In this document: in pieces, positions 43,391 to 56,924 of the stretch | Numbering within the stretch: position 1 is the stretch's first letter | Layout: every line of letters begins with the position of its first letter | NCBI RefSeq assembly: GCF_901709675.1 | Contig: NC_051095.1 | Location: 803,001 to 867,000 of the forward strand | Length of the DNA stretch: 64,000 nucleotides | Reading direction: 5' to 3' | DNA from: Syngnathus acus | Taxonomy: Eukaryota > Chordata > Actinopteri > Syngnathiformes > Syngnathidae | Position numbers and translations under genes: made by a program | Notes under the pieces: model-generated | What the model saw: the letters and a program-made list of their open reading frames with translations, nothing else | Told to the model about the DNA's origin: nothing | Database searches by the model: none

Positions 43391-45840
43391 GGCAGTTCCT
43401 TGGATGCCCGCTAGGTGGCAGTTTCGGCTGCTGAAGGTATTTCTCTGGCCCAAGTGCAGGGCACGCAGACGAAGCGCTCCGCAAAATAATTACTTGTGAA
43501 GGTTTCGATGGCTCTAGTTATTTTTAATAATCGTATCAATTACGGATGGTTGCTTTTTTCTTCTTTCAGACAGGAATGTGACAAAAAGCGCTCAAACGGT
43601 GACAAAATAAATGAACTTCTTCCAAATCTATAAAAAAAAATACAACAATGTATTTTTTTCCTTCGCGCTAAAACGTGAACAGAGGTTTAAATAAATCAAT
43701 TAAAAGTTGGGTGTTTTTTTTCTTAGTTTAAGTTGCAGAATTTAAAAAAAAATGTTTTATTTGTGCCTAGGGTTGAAGCGTCTTTATTTTGTCGGTTAGC
43801 AGCAAAATCCTCATTTGAAGACGCCACAAAACATGTATTAGTCATCATCGTAAATTTCAAGTGCGCACGTGAGGACGAGTACAATTTGAAATGTGTTGAA
43901 ATAAATGTGACAATCAACTTTTAATTTGTGTTAAAAAAGGTATTGTTGAAAGTCGTTTTGGAGGACACGCTAAATAAACCTTTAAAAGTAGCTATTGGTG
44001 CCCGCCATTCTGCAATTTACATTGTTGCAATTAGTCTCAAATGAACGGACTAAAGACTGAGTTTTCGGGAGTTTTCATTTTTTAAACATCGGGCGAGAAA
44101 TCTATAAAAGCCCTGTCATCTCTTTTTTTTCAAATGAGCTGGAAGAAAATGGCTGGGAAAGTTGAGTTAAGTTTGATTCTTTTTTTTATTTGCAGAAATG
44201 CTTCATAATTTGGCAACATTGCAAAGCTTCAAAGCAGCAATTGATGACACCAAAACAGGCTGGCGCAAGGTGAAAAATAACGCACACGCACGCACGCACA
44301 AACACACGCGCACACACCCACCCACCCACCCACACACCCACACACACACACACACACACACTCTGGCTAAAATCAGCGAGAATGCATCCCCGCTAAAGTG
44401 AAATACTGAAATCGTGGCATCGGTGAATTAGTGTGTGTGTGTGTGTGTGTGCGCGCGCGCGTGTGTGCACGCACAGCAATCAGCCTCCTCTTGTCTCTGC
44501 TGAGTGCCGCGTGTGATTGACAGCTCCTATTGATGGCGGCTGAGATTAGGCCGGGCGAAAGGCGTAACGAGCCGGCGCACTGTGCCGTAATGACGACCTT
44601 GGAAAGAGACATATTAAGAGACATGTTTCATATTATGTATTATTTGTGCCCTCTCTGCATCCATTACAACCTGGTGATCCTGAAAGGGGGATCCTTCCAT
44701 CTGTGGTCCCTTCTCAAGGTTTCTCATTTTCCCCGGGCAGGGGTTTTGAGTTTTTCCTTGCCCTTTTGGGAGCTTAAGATCAGGGGATGCTTTGAGAATA
44801 ATTGTCAATTTTTGTCTATGTGAAGCCCTTTGAGACTGCTTGTGATTTAGGGCTATACAAATAAACTTGACTTGACTTGACTTGACTAGAACAAGCAAAA
44901 CTATAATTATATAATCCCGCAGAAGAAACGCTTGTTTGCTGGAAAGCGTCACAACAACGCGCCGCAGGTGCACGCAGCACCATCAACACAACACATCAAG
45001 CCCAATAGGCGCGCCTGCCTTGGCCTTCCTGCAAGTCGCCGCTTTGCAATCATCTTCCTTTTGCTTGAATTCTCGAGCAGGTTGTTAGGAAATAAAAGGG
45101 CCGGTGATCAGCAACAACAGAGGTCATGTGACACATACTGGGCATTTGTATTTTCAACAGGGGGTATTTTTTTTAATATATATTGACATATGATGTATAT
45201 TTGATATGTACATAGTTTATGAACTCGATGAGGGATAAGGACTATAGATTTTAGATTTTGTACCTTAAGGCGCCGTGGTTCACCGAGTGGTCAATCGGCC
45301 TACCATCTTTGGAATGTGGGAGGAAACTAGAGCTAATGTAGTAAAGTTTGTGAGGTAGTATTTTCCATATATATTCAATTAAACAATTAATGAATTCACT
45401 TCTCTTTTTTCTCTGCATGACAGTTTATCCTAATAAACGTTTGATAAAAAATATAAAATTGTATTTAAAATTAGATTACTATACAAAATCCTAATAATAA
45501 TAACACAATAATTAATTTATATAAAACTAACATTACATTTAGATTGTAATAAATTGTTATATATTTAATTGATGCATACGAAAATTACCGATGTGTAATT
45601 ACGTGTGGATGTGTGTATTTTGTGTGCGCGTGTGTGTGTGTGCGTGCGTGTAGCCTATCCTATACAAAATCAGTGGTCAAAATTCTGTTTCATGTTTTTG
45701 AATTGCAATGATTGTGTTACACATCCCCAGTTGAGGGTTTCCTCGCTTTACGACGGTTGTATACGAGAAAAGGGCTGGGGCGGGGGATGTGTGTGTGTGT
45801 GTGGGGGGGGGGGGGATTCCCACTCCGCCCGTATTCAGAT
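43391..45840. other. adissp-vax2 intergenic region
   Basis: AT-rich sequence. It has a CA array (44276-44362), a GT/GC run (44432-44468) and a LINE/SINE-like repeat (about 44600-44890) ending in GACTTGACTTGACT. A tRNA-like SINE head (GGCGCCGTGGTTCACCGAGTGGTC, about 45270-45293) is also present, with further GT/G runs at 45786-45813. No coding exon with recognisable homology was found. Confidence 0.5.
44600..44890 (+). mobile_element. Fish LINE/SINE repeat with ACTTG tail
   Basis: The body includes GTGAAGCCCTTTGAGACTGC and ends with GGGCTATACAAATAAACTTG followed by a GACTT tandem tail. A second, diverged copy of the same 3' end is at about 48140-48215. This matches a common fish L2/V-SINE-type 3' end from memory. 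Family assignment needs a repeat library. Confidence 0.55.
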
Positions 45841-46431
45841 TTCCGGCTGCGGGGCCACCGAGGTGTGACGTCTTCACGCCTGCCTATATCCGCTCGCCTT
45901 CCAATGAGAGCCAATCAGCGAAGACCCGGAAGTGACGCCACTTAGCCGGTGAAGAGGCCTTTACGAATCGAAAAGGAAGACTCAGGACGTGAGAAACTGG
46001 TGGCCGAGTGCGCTTCGCTTTCGATTCAAGCGTTTCCAGTTACAAAGTTATCTCTTCGACTCACTAGAGTCCTGCCCGTGTGTGTTTGCGATTTTGAGGC
46101 GGAGAGGGGGGCCACCTCCTCTCCTGCTAAAAAAAAAATCACCCTGCCCCCCCACCCACTCCTCCTTCGCACCTTGCCTGAATTCCTTCGCCACTTGTCG
46201 GCTTCCGTAGTCTCGTTGGGCTCGGCTCCCCGAACGGGACTTGGGCGTCATGCCGGCCACACACCTGCGGTCCGGTCCGTTTGCGTGCCAGGTGCTTCCA
46301 CTCTGAGTGGGCTTTTTACTCCCGTGGGGGAGAGGAGTGGAGGGCATGCCCCCCGCGCCCCTCCAAGCGGACGAGAAGAAGTAGAAGAGGAAAGACGGGA
46401 GGGAGGAAGGAAGGAAGGAAGGAGCTGCATT
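45841..46431 (+). promoter_or_regulatory. vax2: vax2 promoter and 5' UTR
   Basis: A TGACGTC element (45866-45872), two CCAAT boxes 10 bp apart (45901 and 45911), and CCGGAAGTGACG (about 45927-45938) form a compact promoter about 500 bp upstream of the vax2 ATG. The intervening sequence is probably 5' UTR and contains an open frame that reads through in the vax2 frame. I prefer the ATG at 46432 because conserved Vax2 sequence starts there. A short GGAA run lies at about 46404-46423. Confidence 0.6.
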
Positions 46432-49400
46432 ATGTTCGATCAGGCCGCGATGGGCGATGGGAGCCCCCACCGCTGCGGAGCCAAGCCGCTGTGTCCGGAG
46501 CGTGCGGACGCCAAGTGCCGCTCGCCTCTCCACAGCTCGTCCGACACCCCCGGCACGTCGTCGTCCACGCCAACCTCTTCTAGCGAGGACGGCCACGACA
46601 AACTTTTAGGAGTGGACCCCGACTACTGCCGTAGGATCCTGGTCAGGGGTGAGTACAGCATACTTGCAACAATCTTCCCCCAAAAAAAGTCTATTCGGTC
46701 ACTAAATTCGTTTTTTTTTTGCAACATATCAATGAACATGATCGCTCCATTTATTTATTTATTTTCTCTAATCACAAACATGAAGGAAAAGAAAAAAGGG
46801 GGAGGGTGAGCGGTCTTTGTGTGAGATGTTACACTCTTCAAATTTCTGGCTTTTAAATAACCCAATAATTTGTAAATCCGGTGAGTGTATTTAACTCGGA
46901 TTTGTTTGTTTTAAGCCCATATTTGATTATTTTTAACCCAGCAGTTTAAAAAATAGTAGATTTAATTTAGTCATCATCTGTCAACGCCCTCCTTCCTATA
47001 CAAGAGGCCATCAGAACGAGTAAAAATAACAATCATGATAAAATACACCCGTAAAACTGTACCCCATCCAGAAAAGGTTAAAAACCCTGGACTTTGGCAT
47101 GTTTGGTGTCAAAACAAGTCATTTGGGAAGTTTTGTACAAAAAAAAAGGCTTATTCTGTACAAAACAAGCCTGAAAGTTGGTTCAAACTGACCCAACAGC
47201 GGCAGTCCAATTTTTGACCAATATTTTTTTTTCCCCCCAATATATTGAAGCACTTCAAATTGAAAGTGTAAAAGATCCTAAAATGAACTAACTTTATTTG
47301 TAACTTAATTTGCGGAAGACTCAAAATGTTGCCAAAAGTGCAATAAGCTTCATATACGTAAAACACAAACCCACGACAAAATGTGTAAAAATGTTGAGTA
47401 AAAAAAAAAAAAGAATGCAGTATATGCACCCTGCATGCAAATAACTCACGCGAGCGTGTTTTTAAATGTAAAAAAAAAACGATGATGGGAAATCGGCAGT
47501 CCACAAAACGAGATTTGTGAATAGAAAATGGCGACTATGATCTTGGCTTGGTTTTCCTTCACCGATAAAGGACAATTGCGTGGTTTTGTTTTGTTTGTTT
47601 TTTTCTTCTTCTTAAGGCCGGGGGTCACGCAGAGTTCAGCGTACTCGCTTTCGTTTTTTTTATTTTTTTTATTTCCCGGCGAGCTTACACATACGCAAGG
47701 AAAAAAAAAAAACACCCGCAGGTCTCGTAGTCAAGCGGCAATGGCGCGTCACCTTTTGCGTCACATTAGCCGTAAAAACCAAAAACAAAACAATGAACAG
47801 ACTTCTTAGCCAGCAAACAAATTCACTTTTGTTGTTGTTGTTGTTTTTTCCCCCTGCACATTTCGCACGTGTTTTTGCCTCATTTCAGCGAGTTGCTTGA
47901 ATCATCTTTAATTCAGGGGGCGGCTGTTGATTTTTTATTTGAGTGCACGGCTTCCATATTTCATGACTTCAAACGTGTGGACAAAGAGCGCGACCAACGG
48001 CAACAAATAGACGGTGGCTTGGGGGGGGCGGCGATACGATGATGATTCTGGCCACCGATCTGCTCTCTTATTTCTACTTGGAAACAAAACGACTCGTACG
48101 TCCGGGAATGTTTAGTGAATATCTAATGATGACCCCAAGTGCATGTGAAGCCCTTGGAGACGTTTTTGGCCTATTAAGATGAAGGCCTATAGAAATAAAT
48201 GTGACTTGACTTGACTAAGTCCCTAAAAGCAACAGCAGTGTGTCATCTTATTTACAACTGTGTCATTATTCCAAATATAAGCAAGGGGAGTGAAGCAGTA
48301 GCTGACCAGAAGGCAAAATAATGTTCCTAATGCAAAATATTTTTAACAATAATGAATAGGATTATATTAATACTATTTTTATGTGTGTGACTAAATTTGT
48401 ATGTAGGCCAATGTATGTCTGGGTTAGCCTTTTATCATTTTCGTTTTGTTATTTTATTATTAATCTGATTGTTATTATTTGGTGCCGTTGCTAGAGTATA
48501 GTAAGAATATTTAATCCTTGTTCATGCTGCTGCCTTTTATAATGATAACAATGATAATAATAGTCATATAATAATAATCATAATAGTAGCCTATTATTGT
48601 CATCACATATGGACAATATTAATATAGCGTATTTATAATGATCCTTTTACATGTATGATATCAATATCGTGTGTGATATTATTATTGCTAGAATTACTAA
48701 TAGTCACAGTGTTAATGAACAAAGTATTGTTTTAAAATAAATTCAAAGATTATTTCTACAACTTGTTGACAGTGCTATTGCCTACATTATTATCATTCTG
48801 ACTTTAAAGCTTGGTGGCGAGATTGAGACCACCTACTGCTGCTAGTGCAACGAGTAATGATGACAATGACGCCAGTGTCTTTCCTTGTTGCCGCGCAGAT
48901 GCCAAAGGCACCATCCGCGAGATCGTGCTGCCCAAGGGCCTGGACCTGGACCGGCCCAAGCGCACCCGAACCTCCTTCACGGCCGAGCAGCTGTACCGGC
49001 TGGAGGTGGAGTTCCAGCGATGCCAGTACGTGGTCGGCCGGGAACGCACCGAGCTGGCCCGACAGCTCAACCTGTCCGAGACGCAGGTGAGGAGATCGTG
49101 ACGTGGCGCCGGCATTAGGAAGAAAGACGGTCATCACATTCAATCACGTTGATTATTTTGTTTACAAATGCAAAATAAATACTTCATTCATAATCATCAA
49201 CGGAACAGTACGAGCATGCTGCTTTTATTCATACGGGTCCCTGCTCATTAGGTGCACAAAATTAAGATTAATAATACCGGATGCCAAGTTTAGCATATTT
49301 CAACGGTGTGCATGTAGCCAGTTCAAAGCTCTGATCTATAGAATCATCTGACATTCCTGCACAATCAATAAACAAATAAATAAATAAATAAATAAATAAA

Positions 49401-52400
49401 TAGCGCATAACTACGAAAATGGAGTTGTTGTCTTTTAAAGATTATAACTTTAATTTTGTTGTCGTCGCATTGCAACTTTTGAATCCTTCTTAACTCCTTT
49501 ATGAAATTTTGCGCTACTCGTGCAGTTTAGGATAATGAGGAGGGTCTTTGGAAAAAAAAAAAAAATTGTTTATGCAGTGGATACAAAAATTCCACGCAAA
49601 CCTGTTTTATTTTGTTTGGGGGGGATAACGAGTTAAGTCACCAAGAGAAATCATTTTGTATTTTGTCTCCATTAAATTTGAAGTCAATTGATTGTGTCAA
49701 GTCAGTTCCAGAGGTGAAGTCAAAATAAACAACTGCAATCCATTTTATTTAGAACCTTAAAATGGGTTCAATTCAAAATCGAAGCAAATCTGGAAGCCAG
49801 AGTAGCCTAAATAATGTTCAGCTGTTCTACTCGACTTTTCTTGAGGTTTCAACAGGTCTGTGTGTGTGTGTGTGTGTTGGGGGGGGGGGGGGGGGGGGGG
49901 GAGTTGTCAGTGCCATCACAGAGTATGTAAGCGCGAGCAAAGTGCCGGCGTTGTCTTCCAGCCTGGACGAGACACGACGACAGCGGCGCGTCGCCATTCG
50001 GACTGTGCGCGTATTGTCCGAGCAGACGGCGTCTGGTCGCGCGGAACCGGCCGTGACGTGACTCATAGTGGCCAGATTGTGCCGACGCCGGAAGTCGGGT
50101 GAAAAAGGCCTTGCCGCTCGCAAAACTAGACTCCACTTGACGTAGATTGAAGACAAATTGGCACATAGATTGTTTGCATCGATACTTTCTTTTCATGAGA
50201 TGTGAAATAAGCAATCCTAAACAAACGGCAAGTACAATTGGTGGAGTCAAGTGAGCCGAATCGAATCATTTCATTACCTTGAAATACGTCTTGAATCGTC
50301 TTTTGACAAGTTCACTCGCATGTGTGGAAGAGGACAAGACAAAACTCTCTGGAACTGAGGTGTAGCCAATCGAATCAATCGAATCGAGCGCCACCATGAA
50401 AAGTGAGTCGTCGTTGAATCGCAATGGTTTGTAGCACATTTGTCCCACCGAATGGAGGCTCACCTGAGCGTGGGAGGTCCCGAGAGCGCCCCCTAGTGCC
50501 GGCGTGTCACCTGGCCAGGGGGGTGGGGGCGCCTCCTAACCGTCCCAAGTGCTTTTGTGCTAAGGAGGGATTAGGGCGGCCATATCTATCAGGCCTGGTA
50601 TAAGACGGGGTTAACCCCCGGCTGAACCTGGCTGCTCTAATGGCGATCGCTCCCGCTCGGATCTTGACAGAGCGATTCCTTTTTGGACCCGACCGTTCTC
50701 TCGCTGGCTCACCAGCGCCAAACTCATTTTGGTCACGGCGATGGCTGGATTTGTGCGAGTTAGCTTTTCGGAGCAATATCAGGCCCACTTTTTGTGACAA
50801 TTTCCCACGCATTGAAATTAGGCATGACTAGGTCAGGTGTTTTGGGTCAAGTTGACAAAATTCTAATCCTAACACCTATTACATCTTTGTAAGATTATCT
50901 GGCTAAAAAGTACCTTTACAAGAATGAACTCAGATTTTTGCAAGACGGTCATAAATCATAGTCATATTTCATAAAGTGAATTTAAAAAATATATATGTAT
51001 ATACAACTCTACCCTTGATGCCTTTTATTCTCCCAAAAATACAACTCCATATAGATCATCGAAAAATGTGTCCAAGGAAAAAATTAGACTTATTTATATG
51101 CTGCTTTGGAATCCGTGGAGGCGAGATAGAATCGCCTTGACTTTAATGTTATCACACACATAACCCCTCCAATTAAATAATAAATAAATAAATAAAATGA
51201 AAATACAGTGACAAAGTATTTTTACTTAACGCGGCAGTTAGCCACATTAGCCGGCTAGCCTTAGCCGTAAACGTCATTTGCATATTATAGAGGCATCGAA
51301 TATTGTAACCATTGAGACTCCTTGAAAAATGAATTCATGTAAAAATATGTGTGAGCTTTTCGTAAAACGTCACCATGTTGAACATTTTTATTTTTTACAG
51401 CCACTAGATGAAGTTTTTTCTTTTGTCCTTTCTTCAGATTCCACAGGTTTAGTGAATGCCGGTATTTGGCTGGCAACCAATTTGTAGTGCGGGGCTCCAG
51501 ATAAGCTTTTTTTTTTTTTTTACACAATTATTTTGACTAGGAGGATAGTGTGGACCCTAACATGAAATTGTAGGAGCCCAAGTAGAACATTTTGAGACCA
51601 AACATTGACAATGAACACATTTTATTGTCACTCATTTTCAGTGTCATGCGCTGAACATAAATGTGCTGAATTTTGTCAACAAGCAAAAATATCCAAGAAT
51701 TATATTTAAAAAAAAAAACATATATATATATGTATATATACTAGTTGCATTAGCTCGAGTAGCTAGAGCACATTTACTTCAGTACATAAAGTAGCTCGAC
51801 GTCATTCAAAGTAGCCTCCAACATTTAAAGGCACTTCCACATTTTTAAGCAAAGAAATGCTTACTAAAAATTGAAAAGAACTTTCTATGCCAGAAGAAAA
51901 ATTTGGAAAACGTGTTTTGAAAAGTACTTGAAATAGCAGCAGATGGCAGTTACAGAAGTACAGAGTGGAAAAAGTGCGTTTCCCAGGTGCAAGTCCCTTT
52001 TATTTATTCCTGACGCAATTTGTTTGGCTGGCGCTATAGCGGCAAACTTGCGCTTGGCGAGGCAAAATACAGGTCATGCCATATCCAGATCCCTCCCGGT
52101 AATCTGTGCCCTAGCGCTGAACCCTGGATCCCATTAAAAAGGATTTACGTGCAATAGTGTAGATGTAGCAAAGGCAGCTTTGCTTTCTTTTCCTCTCATC
52201 AATTCCCCTCCAATCAAATCCCTCGCCATGGATAGTTGCTGAGGCCCCGCCCCCGCCCGCCCGGCCGGCCAAACGTGTAGTAAGAGCTTTTTATGGAACC
52301 TCGGCTCGAGTCGGGCCCTGCCAGCCGCCCGGCGATCTCATTATCGGCGTCACGGCCGCCCGCCGACTCATGAGCTCACTCGCTGGAGCCCCCGGCGACC

Positions 52401-53478
52401 CCGCCCTAAGCGTGCGGCGATAGCGTTTTATCTAGTCGGTAAGCAAAGTCCGGCTAGCGTATCCTCCATCTGGTGCTGCGCTAAACATTCACTTCATCTG
52501 AATTCAAGCATAGGCCTACATTTGATTTCTAACAACTTGAAACATTCCTGTCAACGCAACATCTTTTTACTAGCATCTGCTAAGCGTTTTCTCGAGAGCT
52601 AGCTAGCTAGCTAGCGCATGTCTCTAAATGGTGTGTTTGCTTCAAATTGTTGGTTTGCCACGGCCAGTGGAACTTGAATGTAAAACTGACATAGAGAATG
52701 AACCAATGGAGATTGAAACAGCCAAATATTAAACTCAGACCTTTATTTTGATCCAACTCGAGAACACTCGCCTAATGCGAACACATGAAGGGAAATGCTA
52801 ACGAAAATCATGCGAAAAAGGCCTCGGCCGTTCAGTGTTGAAGGAAATGGATCAATATGTGCAACTAGAGTTCCAATACATCCGCAGGCCAACAAATTGT
52901 TCGAATTGGCCGCTGTCTGCTTTCACGCGACTGCTCGAGTAAAAAAAAAAAAAACATTTCCAGATTTGATTCTTTTTCAATGTTTGTTTGTCTGCTGGCA
53001 GGTGAAGGTGTGGTTCCAAAACCGTCGCACCAAACAGAAGAAGGACACCAGCAAGGATTCGGACAAGCGCACGTCGTCTTCTTCCGAGTCTTTGGCCACC
53101 TGCAACATCCTGCGTCTCCTGGAGCAGGGGCGGCTCCTGTCGGGCCCCGCGCCGCCCACCCCGTCCCCCCTGCTGGCGCCACCGCACCTGGCCAACGGTT
53201 CTCTGCTGAGCGGCGGCTCCAGGGGCGGCTCCTCGGCCTCGCCCCGGATGGGCGGCGGCAGCCCCCCCGGCTCGCTGGCCTTTGGGCTGCCCCTGCACGC
53301 TTTGGGCGGCACCCCGCCGCCGCCGCCGCCGCACTCCCTCTGCTTCTCAGTGCCTCTGCTAGGCGGCGCCCATCACGAGCTGACCTCGGCCTACGGCTGC
53401 GGCTCCTCGGCCTTCGAGCCGTATATGAGGATGGACCGCAAGGAGGCCGATCTGGGCGGCAAGAAAACCGTTTCCTAA
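46432..53478 (+). CDS. vax2: ventral anterior homeobox 2
   Basis: Homeodomain transcription factor specifying ventral retina and optic stalk. Exons 46432-46648, 48899-49086 and 53002-53478 join in frame to 293 aa, the usual three-exon Vax layout. The N-terminus starts [10 protein letters not shown] and includes [20 protein letters not shown]. The intron after ILVR precedes [18 protein letters not shown], where GTIREIV is Vax2-type (Vax1 has GSIREII). The homeodomain begins [21 protein letters not shown] and is split between helices 2 and 3 (LSETQ | [15 protein letters not shown]). Position 50 is Gln, giving TAATTG/TAATTA-type binding. Val replaces the usual Met in LEVEF. The C-terminal part has [15 protein letters not shown], then Gly/Ser/Pro-rich sequence, [10 protein letters not shown] and terminal GGKKTVS. 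Confidence 0.95.
46649..48898. other. vax2: vax2 intron 1
   Basis: A 2.25-kb AT-rich intron with A/T homopolymers and an ATAATA-rich region (about 48536-48690). A LINE/SINE-like tail lies at about 48140-48215. No exon is seen. Confidence 0.55.
50460..50840. promoter_or_regulatory. candidate enhancer block in vax2 intron 2
   Basis: Non-repetitive sequence in an AT-rich intron, with GGATTA, GGTTAACC and several GGCCATATCT/AGGCCTGG phrases. Its composition differs sharply from its flanks. Function is inferred from composition and location only. Confidence 0.3.
52190..52460. promoter_or_regulatory. candidate enhancer block near vax2 exon 3
   Basis: A GC-rich, CpG-containing, non-coding block about 0.55-0.8 kb before the homeobox exon 3. 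It includes GATCTCATTATCGG and TCATGAGCTCA phrases. There is no conserved reading frame. Function is inferred only. Confidence 0.3.
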
Positions 53479-56400
53479 AGTGACTGGAGCGGCGTCGTGC
53501 TGTTTTGATCCGCTTTTGTCCGCTCGCTGTGCGATTGCGAGCGAGGTGAGCGCGCGAATGGCAGACAGGACGGCGTGGAGTGCTTTTCGTGCTGTGAAAT
53601 TTCAGAAGAAATGCTCAGGCTGTGTTTGCAATCACTTGGCCATCTTGTTCAAATGCGCGCTGAGTGCAGTGCCTCGGGAAGGGGGAGTGGCTCGGGGGTA
53701 GCGCATCCACCTGACTGTGCTTTGCGTGTCATCAAACCTTTGCCACTTTCCAATTCTTAAAGTCCAGTGAAATCAAAGTGGAAATGGACTTCATGAAATG
53801 TGAGTTAGTCACATGTTAATTCAATCATAAATAAGTCATAGAGTGTCACAAATAAATGAAATAAAGATTCGAATTCACTAATAAATAAGTAAATAATGAA
53901 TTGTAATAAATCAATTCATTTCGTGAAAAAAATGGATAAAATTGCTCAAAAGAGGTCAAATAAAATTCCATAACCAACGTGAAAATACTGTTTAGTTTGT
54001 AAAATGATGCACATGATCAAAATTCGGGGAACATCAAATGCGTGATTCCAAACACAGCCTATGCCAGAGAAAAAAAAGAAAGAAAGAGAAATTGTAGCAT
54101 TTAATTGTGTTATTTAAATATGTTTGTGGTTCTTGATTTGCTTGTGTTTTGTGCGTGAACTAATCCTGTGGTAGCTCCCGTTCTGATCGTTTGCTTAAAA
54201 AGACAGCTGAAGCGCAACAGCTCAGGCCAACGCTGAGCCCGTTTGCAAACATCACTTTCATTTACTTCCTTGGCGCCGACTGCCGTGGCCGCCCGCCCGC
54301 CCGCCGGCCTCCCTTCCGTTGTCGTGCTTCAGCACAGGCCACTTTTCTTGAATTCATTCAATTTTACACCCATCCTTGCCATTCACTATCCCGCGGGTGT
54401 GGGGGGGTCCAATTGTATGACCTTTGGCGCCTGCCTTGTGGCATCTCTGGCCGAAATACGCACATTCCAAAGATTAGGCCCAATTTCTAGAGAAGGTTCA
54501 CTTCTATGAAGAATCCCGCAGCACATTTGGCCTCGGGTTCTGATGGGATTTGTTGCTCTTCACGTTCCAAGCACTTTATGTTTGCGCTTCCTTTGGAGCC
54601 GCCGCAACTCAAATGCAGTTTCCATTCTTCACCTCCGTTGGACTGGCCGGCCTTCAGTCACAGCCTCGCAATTGCCAAACACTTCACCGGGAGCTCTGGA
54701 CTTCTTTGCCGCTTCTGGATGTAGGAAGCAGTCCTCTGATGTGTGGACTTTTTATTTTATTATTATTTTTTTTCTGGTTTTGAAACAGGCAGCGATTGTC
54801 CGTAAGCGCCCTCCCCTCAAATATCCAGCGCAAGAGGCAACGTTGCCTTTTGCGTGTTCCCAAAACCTGTTGCATGTGAGGGCGGACCTCAGGGACACAA
54901 TTCAGGATTACACACACACACACACACGAGTGAAACACACACATAGACACACACGCACAACCGAAACACACACTCAGACGCACACAGACACACGTACGCA
55001 CACGACTGAAACACACACAGACGCACGACGGAAATACACACACAGACGCACACACACACACACGCGTACATACACATGACTGACATACGCACACACACAC
55101 ACGAGTGAAATACGCACACACACACATACGACTGAAACACAAACAGACACACACACACACAGCGTGGCTATTATAAAATAAACAAAATAACTACAACTAA
55201 AATTGAAGCAACATTTTTGTTTACAAACTAAACCATAAACAGAAAAGCTTTTAAAGAAAACTAATTATGGTGAAAATGTACTTTGCTTTTGTCTTTTGGG
55301 ATTCATTTGAAATGTATTTATTCCGATATTGTCGCGTGTCCAAAAAAAAAAAACACAAAAAAAAAGGAAGGTCAGAAAATCCTTTGAGAATTTGTACTTT
55401 ACTTCATTACGCAATACTTGGTTCGCTTTTTTTTCTGAAAATTGATTCAAAGTGAATTTCAAAAACAAACATCGGACTGAAATGCTCACATGCACTTCCA
55501 ACAGCCACTCATGAATGCAGATTTGTTTTTTGTTCCACTCGTGCACTACTCAAAAACTCTCCTACACGTTTGTGGAATGCTCTCAGACACACTGCTGATT
55601 ATTTATGATTTTTTTTTTTTTGGCCTATACACACACACACTCAACTCAAACACCACTGCAAAGGTCGCACACACTCTAGTGTAAAATTTTTGCTCGCAAA
55701 TCAACACTTTTTATGAACACTCCTGAGACGCTCCCACAAAAACTACCGGAATCTATTTTGCTTTATTTTTGCAGCCACTCACTCAAATGGTTGGGTTTTT
55801 GCTCACCGAATTGCATATTTCAGGAGCGTTTGGGTGCCGCGTGTGCGATCCTGAGCGATCTCCCCGAAGGCGCCTCCGACTTGCACCCGGCCACTTGTGG
55901 AAGCGCCTCTCGCTCGCTCGCTCGCTCGCTCGCTCGCTCGCTGGCTGGCTGGCTGGCGTTCCTTCCGCTTGCTCGGCCTCCCCTTTTCACCACACTCACT
56001 CTTTTCTTTTCTTTTCTTTTTGTACATAGCTCTAAATGTATATAGAGCGTTTTATATATATATGCATATATATAAGTGAGTCTTTCTGTGTGGTTGGAAG
56101 AGAAAACAAAAGAAAAAAATCCTTTCTAAATATGCTTAACGCTACTTTGTCTCTTGAACATTTTGCACTTATTTAAAGAGGATTTAGTCTGTTTTCTGGC
56201 CTGACCTTTCTATTCACAATCGGCCGTGATATTGTACAATAATGTATATGTACTTTGATTCATATAATTATATGTCTATGTCATTTGCCTCCTGTCTACT
56301 GTGTCATTTGTCCTTACACTGACACTTCAATATTTCCTATTTCAACAAATTTACATGTTACATATTGAATCAAAATAGTCTTGGTTTGGAAATATGTGTG
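53479..56400 (+). other. vax2: vax2 3' UTR and downstream sequence
   Basis: Non-coding after the stop. AATAAA signals lie at 53851-53856 and about 53859, with others further on (about 55177), so the 3' end is uncertain. It holds a diverged CA array (about 54910-55160), CTCG/CTGG arrays (55909-55957) and short TA runs (56053-56074). No exon of a following gene is recognisable. Confidence 0.45.
54910..55165. repeat. Diverged (CA)n array with ACGACTGAAA spacers
   Basis: CA repeats are broken at intervals by variants of CGACTGAAACACACACAGACGCAC, giving a second-order structure rather than a simple dinucleotide array. Confidence 0.8.
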
Positions 56401-56500
56401 TTTATATGTGTATATGTACATATGTATAGATCTATGTATATATGTATACATATATAATTATATTAGAATATATATATATGTTAACATATATATATATATA

Positions 56501-56605
<105 letters not shown>

Positions 56606-56924
56606 AAATCTTCCCAAACTGTTTTCCTTTCTCAGCTCTTTCACTCTGATTCCTTATTGTTATTTACAAAGCATAAAGTGACGTGTCCTTGGGCATTTAA
56701 CCGGCAGAAAAATAGCAACATTACACAGATGGTTTAGCAGAAAACAACTTATAGTTCTTTGGAGCAAATAGCAAACATATTAAGTGGATCACAATTTTCT
56801 CCCTAGAGGTCAAATCACTAAATGTACTTCTTTAAATTTCAATTGATGTGAAAGAGTAGTTGCGGACTGGAGGCAAAGACATGCACACAAAGGTGCACAC
56901 ACACACACACACACACACACACGT

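Larger units (their letters stand above)
49087..53001. other. vax2: vax2 intron 2 with candidate conserved blocks
   Basis: A 3.9-kb intron. It holds an AAAT microsatellite (about 49376-49401), a GT run followed by 23 G (49859-49901) and short TA runs (50988-51004, 51720-51740). Two GC-richer non-repetitive blocks stand out at about 50460-50840 and 52190-52460. No additional exon was recognised. Confidence 0.5.

Noticed and set aside
45949-46809. 286-aa frame containing vax2 exon 1 plus upstream and intronic sequence
   Set aside because: Only 46432-46648 matches Vax2. The upstream part is 5' UTR and the downstream part runs past a good GTGAG donor that is in the correct phase for exon 2.
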